Shown piece by piece: positions 47,168 to 57,106 of a stretch of DNA of 64,000 nucleotides. Every line of letters begins with the position of its first letter. Position 1 is the stretch's first letter. The notes below the pieces were generated by a model. The model had not been told where the DNA came from. It saw only the letters and a list, made by a program, of their open reading frames with translations, and made no database searches. Location: assembly GCA_007258455.2 (NCBI GenBank), contig VDFB02047230.1:158790635-158854634 (forward strand). The letters run 5' to 3'. Position numbers and translations under genes: made by a program. This DNA comes from Sequoia sempervirens. Its lineage: Eukaryota; Streptophyta; Pinopsida; Cupressales; Cupressaceae.

Positions 47168-48600
47168 TATCTCTCTATCTCTCCCTCTTTCTATCTTTAT
47201 CTCTCCCTTTCTCTCCCTCTCCCTATCAATCACTCTTTATATATCTCTACTTATCCTCTCTCCTTTCTCTATTTCTCTCCCTTCCTTTCCCTCCTCTCCC
47301 TCCCTCTCTATCTATTTAGATATCTATCTCCATCTCCATCTCTCTCCATATCTCTCTCTCTCATATACACACTCCTTGTTTCTCCCTCCCTATATATGTA
47401 TCTATCTCTCTATCGTCCCCCTCTTCATCTCTCTCCCTCTCTCTCTATACCTCTCTCTATCTCTTATCTCTATCACCTTATCTATCACCCTTGCCCCATT
47501 TATCTTTATCTCCTCATCTTTCCCTCCCCCTCTTTATCTATATCCCATTATCTCTACCTCTCCCTCTCTTTATACTAAGTTTTCTCTCCCTCTATACCCA
47601 TCTCTCTCCATGCCTCCCTCTTCTCTCTCTCCCTCCTCTACATATCTCTCTCTCTCTTTCTCTCTCTTTATCTATATCTCATTATCCATACCTCTCCCTC
47701 TCTTTATACTGAGTTATCTCTCCCTCTATACCCATCTCTCTCCATGTCTCCCCCTCTTCTCTCTCTCCCTCCTCTGCATATATCTCTCCCTTTCTCTCCC
47801 TCACTCTCTCTATCTATCCCTCTCTTTATCTCCCCTCATCTCTCCCTCCCTCACTCCCTACCTATCCCCTATCTATATCTATACCTCTACCTCTCCCTTT
47901 CTCTTCCCATATATCTCTATCTCTCTTTTTATTCACATACATCTTTGTCTCTCCCTCTCTCTCTCTCCCATTTCTCTCTTCCTCTCTCTATTTCTATTTT
48001 TCTTTCTTTACTTCTATTTATTTTTCTTTGTCTCTCCCTCTCCCCCTCTCTCTATATCTCCTTATATCTCTATCTCTTCCTCTATATCTCTCTATTCTTC
48101 CTCTCTAACTCTCCTTATCTATCTCCTTATCTCTATATATTTATCTCTCTCTACCTCTCTATCTCTCCCTCTTCCTCCCTCCCTCTATATTCATCTCTAC
48201 CTCTATCTTCCTCTCTCCCCCTCTATCTCTAGACATGTCTCCCTCTCTCTATCCATTCATCTCTCTCTTCCTCTCCCTCTTCTTAGACCTCCATATCTAT
48301 ATATATTTACCTCTCCATCTCTATCTCTCCATCGAGCTCTCTACTCATATATCTATCCCTCTCTCATTCTCTCCCTCTCTCCCTTTCTATATATTTGTTT
48401 GTTCCATCTCTATCTCTCTTTATCTCTCCCTCTCCCTCTCTTAATATCCCTCTTTCCATATGCATCTCCATCTCCATCTCCATATCTATCTTCCTCTCTA
48501 TCTCTATCTCCTTACCCCTCTCTCTCTCACTCTTTCCCACTCTATATGTCCATCTTTATATCCCTCTCCCCCCCTCTATTTCCCCCTCTCTCTCTCTATT
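47168..48600. repeat. Pyrimidine tract 2, degenerate (CTCTCTAT)n
   Basis: About 1.43 kb of the same C/T-rich repeat as tract 1, with local longer-range copies (for example CCCTCTATACCCATCTCTCT near 47591 and 47722). G is almost absent. A 520-codon open frame here is compositional. Confidence 0.9.
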
Positions 48601-49466
48601 GCAAACATAACATGAGCATGTTGGTAATGGAGATCGAGTATCTTCCTATTTAGAGGTTTTGTTTTAGTCATGTTTGGATCCATTTAAGAGGATGCATAGT
48701 TAATTTGTAACTATCACTTCTCCATTGAAACCTTTCTTGCACAAACAACATCAATTTCTAAATGATCTACCGACTGACCTCATGTACTACAAAATATATG
48801 CAAAAAAATATACCAAAATTTTCCCTAATTGACCTTCCACACCTCTTCGCGTACCCATTGCACACCAAGGTGCAATTGCTAGTAATATTATTATGAAAAC
48901 TCGACAAAGGGGATAAAAGTCATGTCGGTAAAAATATTCTATATTCCACAAGGAACGAAAATTAAATATAAACGATGACAACAATGTTACCTTGCTCGCC
49001 TGGCTTGGTGAATAATACCAAAACTTCCAATGGTAGCATAAACAAAGTAACGCTTATATAGACATGATATAAACATACTTATATTCGCTTGCTAGGTTAT
49101 ACATGCAGAAGGAAATGAGATGGCTAAGAAACCCTAAAACCATACCCACAAATTAGGGAACAGAAAGTCCTACATAAGGTTACTTACCTCCACTCGAGTA
49201 AAATGAGCCCTAGACTTTAAGTTGACCAAAACTCGCCCAACTGAATTGAACCCTGATGGCAACATTGAGACTTTCCAACATAACCTTTCTATCAGATGAT
49301 ACTTTCCCTCTTTTGTCCTATTGAGGCTTGGTTTGTCCTGCATCATCACTCACAAAAAGAAGGGTAGTTAGTTTGACAATATCTAAACATTCATCTCATC
49401 AAATTTATATTCACAATTGCTCTGTAATATAAAATGAACTTATAAACATCTTTCCTAAAATAGGGC

Positions 49467-49590
49467 ATCATGTATCCTTATCTCATTCAGAATGTTAAGC
49501 AAACATCATGTATCTGGATAACTCATTCAAAATGTAAGTCAAATATCATGTATCCTTAACTCATTCAAAATGTAACCAAACATTGTATTT
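49467..49590. repeat. Repeat of ATCATGTATCCTTA...CTCATTCAAAATGTAA, three copies
   Basis: Three diverged units of about 40 bp near the right end of the 8.8-kb insertion, each with CATCATGTATC, an A/C spacer and CTCATTCA(A/G)AATGT. Confidence 0.7.
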
Positions 49591-49690
49591 TTCATTTTAG
49601 TGTCATTGTTTTTCCGAACTTATAGCATATCACTGCAAAATTAACAAAAGGTAAAAACAGTCTGTTGAAAAGCTAGGGTGGGATGTAACA

Positions 49691-51555
49691 CTACCCCCAA
49701 GAGATTTCTCAAGAAATTTGATGCTATCTAGAAAATTTCTATAGGAAGGAAATCTTGATTCTCAAAAGTGGAGTCTTGTAAGTTGGAACTTGGTTTATAG
49801 ATCTAAGAGAGCGGGTGGGCTTGTTCTTCATTATTCTAAGTTCAATTGCCAAGTATTAGCAACTAAATTATATTGGAGATGGTGTGAGCACCTAGACCAT
49901 CCCTAGGGTAAGCTTCTTAACAATAAATATTTAGGTGGGGTGACAAATGAAGTTGTTATGCAAATGAAATTGAATGGGAAAGGTTCAATGATTTGTAATA
50001 CCTTGAAAAAGGGAGCTTTGATTATAAAGCAAGGCTTATTCTAGATCATCAATAAAGGTAATAATGCTCTTTTTGGATTGATTCTTGGTATAATCACCCT
50101 ACCATTATTTCTTCTTTTTCACATCTTCAGCCTCTTAGTGATATTTTCTTGGTTGCTAGATGGTCTCGAGTAGCTGACTTTAAGTATACATTTTTCACTA
50201 TGGAGATCTGTTTTCCATAGTTGGAAGGAGCCTGAATTATAGCCTAGAAAAGGTTTTATGGAAGATAGGGAAGCTCTTGCTTCAATTTTTATAGATAGAT
50301 ATGCAAATTTTTGGAAGATCTAGATGTTCTTGCTTGAGGCTATAATCCAAAAGCTGAACATTAATTTGGGCTTGGCTATCATTTTTTAGAATTGCATAAA
50401 GGTAGAGATGTTGAGTGCCATAGCTAGGAAAGAATCTGGAACAAATTTGGATGGTCTAATTGTAGTTTATTTTTATGGTTGTTAAGTCAAAACAAGTGCC
50501 TAACCTAAGAAAATATGTGTAAGAAAGGTTTTCATGGGTCTTCTATTTGTGTACTTTATGACACTAATGAAGAAGGTACAAATCGCCTTTTCTTTCAATG
50601 CCCTTTCTCTATTGGATTGTGGAATCTTTGGTGGTAACTCTGGAATAGACTTGTTGTTCATGCCTCTTCTTTGTCTAAAATAAAGGCTATACTTACAGAG
50701 ACTATCAAAGCTAAATTCAATGAGGAAATCCCTCTTTCTTCTAATCTTCACATTGCTAATATATTGGAACTTTCCTTTTCTCCCTCTTCATAGACCAGAT
50801 TTGGCTCTAGATTTCAACATGTTAGGAAGGTGAATTGCTCAAGTAAATAGATTCCTTCTCTAGGTGATTTCTATAAAATCAATATTGATGGGTCTTTAAG
50901 AGGTAACCCAAGTCCAACTAGTATTGGTGGTATTAGTTGTGATAATACAGGATCTTCATAGTTCTTCTTCTCTTATTTTTAGGGTACTCACTCGAACAAT
51001 TAGATGGAATTGTGGGCTATCCTCTTTGGTCTTGAGAGAGCTTATGCTAAGGGATGGAAAAAGATTATCAGTGAAATTGATTCTAAGATTCTTATCAACC
51101 TTCTAAATAATGGATATTTTCAAGATTACTCTTGGAGGTTAACTTTGGTGGCTAAGAAAATCCTTTGGTTAACTACAAATTTTGAAGTTATATAATTTTC
51201 TCATGTTCCTAAGGAATAAAATAGATTTGTTGATTTCTTAACAAAATGGGCTTCAAAGAGAGGGAAAGGTTGGCATGTAGAAAAATGGGGATATCTAGAT
51301 TAGAATAAATCTTAATCGCTTCTTCAAATTCTTAATGAGGATATGAAAGACTAATTTCAGTGATATGAGATCGATTACTGTGAAATATACTTGAATCTAT
51401 GATAGTTTGTTTTCTAGGAGATGGGTTGGCAAGATTCCCTTGTGGATTCTCCTTCTATTGTTTGTAGTGATGGCTATGGTTACCTAGAAATCTCTTTGAT
51501 GCTGTTGTAACTAAGTATTTTTTAATATAATTATTTTTTGCCCCCCTAAAAAAGT
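49691..51555 (+). pseudogene. LINE thumb, zf-RVT and RNase H (continuation after insertion), broken
   Basis: Continues the 40098-40915 LINE: STPKRFLKKFDAI, then WSLVSWNLVYRSKRAGGLVL, YWRWCEHLDHPWGKLLNNKY, TLKKGALIIKQGLF (zf-RVT region), and RNase H from about 50870 (FYKINIDGSLRGNPSPTSIG, LWAILFGLERAYAKGWKKII, SEIDSKILINLLNNGYFQDY, FVDFLTKWASKRG). The first catalytic Asp of RNase H (INIDGS) is kept here, unlike in the LINE at 0.7-8.2 kb. It ends near 51555 in a CCCCCCTAAAAAA tail. Multiple stops, mainly TAG, show it is dead. Confidence 0.85.
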
Positions 51556-51597
51556 ATAATATTATTTATTATAATATAATTTAATAATATAAATAAT

Positions 51598-51870
51598 ATT
51601 GATGTCCATGGCATAGTGTGATGGTTAAGTTGTGGTATGAATGATGTTGCCACCAAGGTTTAAATCTCTATTGGGACATTGTGCTCGCAATGTTGAACCT
51701 TAGTGTTAAAGTTGTGGATGTTCATGCGCTTGTCTTCATGATCCAAAACCCTTGTTGGACTAGTGTGCTCACAAATTTGGATTATTCACAAAAATTAGTG
51801 TGTTCATGCTAGTCTAGACTACAAATTCCTAAGGTACAGATAAAAATAATAATAATAAATAATACTATAA
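51598..51870 (+). mobile_element. tRNA-derived SINE
   Basis: An A-box-like TGGCATAGTGTGATGG lies at 51609 and a B-box-like GGTTTAAATCTC at 51657-51668, about 48 bp apart, as in a pol III internal promoter. A body of about 170 bp follows, ending in an A-rich tail with AATAATAATAAATAATA. The head resembles plant SINEs whose first lines read TGGC...GTGGTTAAGTTG. The flanks are AT-rich, so target duplications are uncertain. Confidence 0.65.
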
Positions 51871-52002
51871 TATTATTTAATGTAATATTAAAATATATGT
51901 CTGCAATATAATACTAAAATAGTAAGAAAGTGTCGATATTATTTAATGTAATATTAAAATATATGTCTACAATATAATACTAAAATAGTAAGAAAGTGTT
52001 GG
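51871..52002. repeat. 66-bp tandem duplication
   Basis: TATTATTTAATGTAATATTA starts copies at 51871 and 51937. The copies differ at only two or three positions, so the duplication is recent compared with the surrounding elements. Confidence 0.85.
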
Positions 52003-52560
52003 TTAATGATATTTTTAGTGATGAGGCACAGTTTGATAGTAAAGGCAAGAGGAAGGAGGAAGACACAAAGGAGGAGGAGGAGGAATTCGTTGAAGGGCCT
52101 AGTCACTTTTCTGACTTCAAGATGCTTAAGGATGATTCGACAACCCAGTCCTTAGACCCCCAAGCTATGGAAGAAGATAATGCGAAGACTGTGGACAAAG
52201 TGGAGGATTATAACATGCTGCTAGAGTAGGTGGAGAAGCTCAGGAAGAAATTCATTGGATTGACTCGGTTCACTGTCAAGATGATCCACCGTGTGGCTGA
52301 TACCCTTTCTACTGTGATCAAGTTCACGAAATGGATAAGAAGGCTATGGAGGAGGGCCTCAACTGGGTTGGGGAGGATGTTATTAACCTCCTCTCTTAGA
52401 ATAAGGAGGGTGCTAGTTAGTCTGTTGCTGTTGTGTCATGTTTGTTGGGTTGTTGTTTGTCGGTTGTTGGTCTGTTGTTTCTATGTTTTGTTTTATGGCC
52501 CTTGTGACTTGTTGTGTAAAGGGTACAACACCTTGTAAATGCTGCTTAATATATCAAAAA
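51996..52560 (+). pseudogene. Retroelement-like coding remnant with A-rich 3' end
   Basis: An acidic frame (GKRKEEDTKEEEEEFVEGPS, DNAKTVDKVEDYNMLLE) is followed after a TAG by VEKLRKKFIGLTRFTVKMIH and HEMDKKAMEEGLNWVGEDVI. It then passes into T/G-rich sequence and ends at TTAATATATCAAAAACA. Layout and tail suggest the 3' end of a reverse-transcribed copy. I do not recognise the protein. Confidence 0.4.
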
Positions 52561-54340
52561 CATAGAATCTAATATAATATATAATATTAATATATATTCT
52601 AGTAATATATAATATATTATAATAAATTAATATATAATCTAATAATATATAATATTATTTATAATATAATATTAATATGTTATCTAATAATATATTACAA
52701 TATTATGTAATATCATATTAATTGTTATTGAGCTATTTTTCCAAAGTGAAATAAAGTTATGAAAGCATTAAAAGAAGATAGAAAAATAAATCATATTACA
52801 CTCCTTTGGTTAAATGGGTTTTAATAAAGAGTATTCATATAAAGAGGACGAATAATTGTATTTATTTAAATGATTATTAAAAGACAAGTTTGTGTGAAAA
52901 GGGTGTGATGGTTTGAAAACCAACCCTTAAGGCTTATATAAAGCATTTATGTGAGACTTGGAAAGAGACATCGAGATCACTCAAGGAAGAAGAAGGTGGG
53001 TTTCAGGCTATGGGCATTGGAGAGTGGCACATAAAGTGTGTCCAACTTGGGGCACAAAGTACACCCAAGATTGTCTTGGCCAAGGCTTTGTGCAAGTAGG
53101 CACACCATTTTCTACAAGTAGGCAACATACTATGTTGTTACTTAGGTCTTCCAAGTGTGTCATAGCAAAGGCCAATACCATTGAAATCTTCCAAGGGTGT
53201 GAGTGACCTTTTCAAGTGCTATGATTCAAATAAGTTTTGAAAACCACTAAAGTTAATAGATATTGAGAATATTATGATTATGATGTTAATTTGATTGAAT
53301 CATATGGTAATGTTATTCAAATTTTTATTGTTAATAATTTATTTTAGAGTTCTTACAAATTGTCACATGTAGAGTGTACATTGTTATTTATATCTATTTG
53401 ATAACATTACATATTGTCAAATTATGTTAACTCTAATATTAACCATATTCAAATCCTCTCCAAATACTTAATTGTCTTTGGAAAAAAAGTTGCATTACAT
53501 TAATATATATCTTTAACATAATATTAATATATAATCTAATAATATTAATCATTGTTGAGTTGTGGAAAATAAGTTTCAAGGCCATAAACCAGTTGCCATT
53601 TAATGGTAAAAGCCTCCAAAATCTCATTTATCATGTAAAACCGAGTTTCCATTTAATAGTAAATGCCTCCAAAATATTAGGTAAAAACCTCCAAAATCTC
53701 ACTTATCACATAAAACTTAGGTAAATATTGATTTGACAACTGGATGGAAATATTCTATTTCTATTTGTAGTGTTTTTTATCAATTTGATGGCAACTTTTT
53801 TTTTTCATTGCTTTAATATGTTTTACAAATATTCCATAACCAAATAATATTTAATTTCTTTAAGAAATCTAGATTTGTCTAAGTTTATTTCATTCCACTA
53901 TTTAGCTCATTTACTATTAATTGTTTAATTTAGCCACACGCTTGACTAGAATTTACATTCACAAACACATACTCTCTAACATATTAACATACATATAGTT
54001 TTCTATTAATGTAATCCTCCTCAAGTGCTACTATAATATATTAAACAAAGATTATAAGAAAGAAATATTATATAATATAATATTTTGACATCTCATAGAA
54101 TATTTCAAAATTTTAAACTATTTTTTACAAAATCATTCTTTATAATATAATCTTATAATTTTGAGTAAGTTTTTTTAAAGTACTTTCTATTTTTTTATAT
54201 TTTTTGTGATCATAATTTAATAATTGTTAATTACAAATTCAAATATTTATCATTTTAATGACAAATATTAGTAAATAGAATTAAAATAATTTAATCTTAA
54301 ATAATAATAATTAAGAAATAGGCTTAGGGTTAAGTTTATT
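52561..54340. other. AT-rich intergenic sequence, no gene seen
   Basis: Dense ATATAATATT words (52560-52720, 53480-53560, 54050-54330). A small diverged duplication occurs near 53590-53710 (TTTAATGGTAAAAGCCTCCA and TTTAATAGTAAATGCCTCCA, with ATCTCA(C/T)TTATCA). No coding content is supported. Confidence 0.5.
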
Positions 54341-55513
54341 ATTATAATTAGCGCCTCCTAGAATTCCCCTCTTTCCATTCATCACTCGGGTTTGGTCTTG
54401 AAGATCTGCTTGGATTCTATTGCTTGCAATAGAGAAGATTACTTAAAGGAACATGCTCTTATATGTAGATTTATGAAAGTTTGGCCAAAATTGTGCGACC
54501 TCCATTCCTGGATAGGCGAAACCTGGGAAGAATATATGGAGCCAGAGATCAACATCTACCCTTGTGTTAAAGGGTTTTTCATTCTGGAATTTGAATCATT
54601 GGAAGTTAAGACTTTGATTCTCAATATTGGTCCTTGGTTTTTTCAAGGAGATTTTTTATGCATTAAGCCATGGTTTCCCTCTTTCGATCCTTGTACTGAG
54701 TCTTTTACTTCACATTCCTCTGGGTGAGATTGCCTTACCTCCCTTTACAATTTTGGGAGATCGAGTGTTTGGTGGCAATCGCCAATGGAATTGGCAAATA
54801 TCACAACATTTCAAAAGAAACCATCAATTATGAAAATTCCACTTGTGCTCGCTTATGTGTTGAATTTGATTTATCCAAAGGCCTTCTGGCAAAAATCTCT
54901 CTGAAGGTGGGGAATAGACGTTGGCGTCAACCAATAGATTATGAGAAGATTCCTTTCAGATGCGGGAATTGTTACTCTACTACAGACACAACCTCCTAGT
55001 ACAACAAGAAGCATGCTTCGGTTCGTGGGAGAGCTAGCCCAAATCAACCCTCATGGTGGGAGGGGGTTGAATCTAGTAATTATGTTATTGCTCCCAAAGA
55101 GAAGGTTGCACCATCTTCTTCACATGTTGCACAAAATAAGAACCTTAGTTCCTCCCCTTACTCAATTGCTCCAACAGTTTCTGATGGTAGTATGCATGAT
55201 GGTGGCTCGTTGGGTGTTGGTGCATCTCCAATTTCACAGGTTTCAGATTTGCAATCTCAATTAGGGCTTGCAGAGGGTGGATCTACAAAGAAAGTATCAT
55301 GCAAGGAACAAGTTACCACCCATAAATTTGAAGAGGAATGGACGGAAGTAAAGAGGAAAAGATCACCCCAATCTCGACCAAAACATTCAATGACAAGGTC
55401 AACAAAGCTTGGAGAAAAAATTTGAAACTTTGTATCTAGTTTTAAATGGTTGTACCTATGTAATTCCTTTTGAATTTAATGAAAGAGTGCTACCCTCTCT
55501 GGTAAAAAAAAAA
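54341..55513 (+). mobile_element. LINE ORF1-only copy with its own poly(A)
   Basis: DUF4283 region: ICRFMKVWPKLCDLHSWIGE, EPEINIYPCVKGFFILEFES, LNIGPWFFQGDFLCIKPWFP (54452-54680). After a frameshift: WVRLPYLPLQFWEIECLVAI, CVEFDLSKGLLAKISLKVGN and DYEKIPFRCGNCYS (54715-54985), the start of a zinc knuckle. A hydrophilic tail ends EEWTEVKRKRSPQSRPK and a stop near 55424. Less than 100 bp later comes a poly(A) run at 55507-55517 after GAGTGCTACCCTCTCTGGT. ORF2 is absent altogether. The copy is either an internally deleted LINE or a non-autonomous ORF1-only family. Confidence 0.75.
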
Positions 55514-55517
55514 AAGT

Positions 55518-56450
55518 TTATTATTATAATTATAAATGTATAGATTTTTTAACTAAATTAAGATTAGGATTATAATTAATTAGAATATATTTAATTAATT
55601 TAAGAAATATTTAATTCTTTAAAATTAGAATTAGAATTAGAATTATATATATTATTTAATTATATAATTACATAATTTTAAGGTTGGAATATATTATTGG
55701 TCTAAGTGTTCAACATAAAAATGTGCAAAAGCTTACAGTACAAAGTAGAATAATTTGTATGAAATATCTAAAGCACGCACTTCAAACTATAATTAGAAGT
55801 GACATATGAAAAGTTAGAGAGCCATAATTCTTTTATGAAACTACTAAAAATGACAACACACATTGTAACAACAAAATGACTATTTTGAAAGCAAATAGTG
55901 TAATTTTGCACTTAGTGAACATTAATTATGTTCAAATTTTAAAATGCTTAATTTATATGTTTCAACTATTCTACCTACCAATAACTAAACAATAATCATC
56001 CCAATTTTAGATCTACTAATTAAATCTTTAAATTAATCAAAATCACCACACTATCCTCACTTCTTTTTACTCGTATATTTTTTAATTTCCTCATGACATT
56101 ATTTTCGCTAATCTATATCACTTTGGTTTTTTCCTTTGCTGTTTCCTGTTTTGTTGATCTATTTCCAGGCAATAGATTGGTAATTTAAAAGATGTAACTT
56201 GCAAGAAATGCACACAATTAAAATATCCAAAAGCTTCAAACGCAAGATGTACGGAGGTTAAGCAGATTTGAACCGTTCACTTAGATTTTCGCATGACAAC
56301 TTCCAAGGAATTGAGGGCACCTAATTGCATTTGTTTTCTCCACACGCTGTGTTGAGAGATCAGTCGCTTGTCGTAGCTCCGACTCCCGCTTTAATTGACT
56401 AAACCAGCGTCAATTTTCATATACTAGTCCAGACTCAGCATTTCTTGGAA
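55518..56450. other. AT-rich intergenic sequence and putative promoter region
   Basis: Very AT-rich to about 56260, then a change to mixed composition (CTTGTCGTAGCTCCGACTCC, GAGGGCGACGGTAACGGTC) that marks the likely promoter and first untranslated exon of the downstream host gene. No TATA box could be chosen with confidence. Confidence 0.4.
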
Positions 56451-57106
56451 AGTGAAGAGGGCGACGGTAACGGTCTTTGCTTAAATGAGAAGGTTGACGT
56501 TCTGCCGCTCAATTTATTTTTATGTATTCCTTTCTAATTTGGTTGCAAGATTATCTCCGAAACTGTTTCGAGATTCATTGCAATTTAACGACTTTCCATT
56601 TCAGTGCGAATTCAGACTAGCAAAGAAGCTCACAGTTATTACTCCTTCTGAATTATAAACTGGACGAACCTAGATTTATTTCAATTTGGCTTTTCGATAA
56701 TTGATTGGTAGGCTACAGGTCTGGAACTCGCGACGTGTTTTTTTGAGGTTTTTATTGCTGCAGACTCCCCTAATAAACTAGGAAAAAGAGTAGTCGATTA
56801 AACGATTGAACGTAAGTGTGAAAAACCCCGATTTCAAGCAATTTCTGTGAACCCTAAGCTTACGAGGACAATTACATGTGCCGCTGATAGAATTGACTTG
56901 TGTCACCAATTTTACATGTCTCTGTCACAATTTCGGCTCACTTGTTTGCTTTTGCTTTCAAGTTATTCAGTGGCATTTCTTTGGCTGATGTTGCATTATA
57001 TAATTTGGCAGGGTTGTACTAGAAGAGTAGAAAAAGAAGCCTGTATAATTTGTAGGGAATCTTTGATAGACTATAATGGCTGCTGTTTCGGAGTCTTCTG
57101 TTTACG
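56450..57106 (+). promoter_or_regulatory. Putative 5' untranslated region with a 200-bp intron
   Basis: A strong donor at 56812 (C/GTAAGT) and an acceptor at 57011 (TTTGGCAG/GG) could remove a 200-bp intron from the leader. The next exon carries the chosen start ATG at 57076. The transcription start is not visible. Confidence 0.45.

Larger units (their letters stand above)
40916..49690. mobile_element. 8775-bp insertion with TG...CA ends inside the LINE
   Basis: The left end reads TGTAACATCC and the right end GGGATGTAACA. The flanks are CTACA and CTACC, a 4-of-5-bp target duplication. Removing the insertion and one copy of the duplication restores LINE coding: ATT TTA TCT ACC CCC AAG AGA TTT CTC AAG, reading ILSTPKRFLKKFDAI. 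No reverse transcriptase, integrase or transposase was recognised inside. Contents include a 54-57-bp repeat, a CUE-domain gene fragment and a very long pyrimidine tract. The two ends do not show a matching LTR pair. It may be a non-autonomous LTR derivative that has captured other DNA, or something else. Confidence 0.7.

Noticed and set aside
46282..48653. Long open frames of up to 520 codons rich in Ser, Leu, Pro and Tyr
   Set aside because: They lie on the C/T-rich repeat, occur in several frames at once and contain only the residues that CTC, TCT, TAT and CCC words can encode. They are compositional, not genes.
40916..49690. A standard LTR retrotransposon with two LTRs
   Set aside because: The sequences next to the two ends do not match each other in direct orientation and no pol domain was found, so I left the class open.
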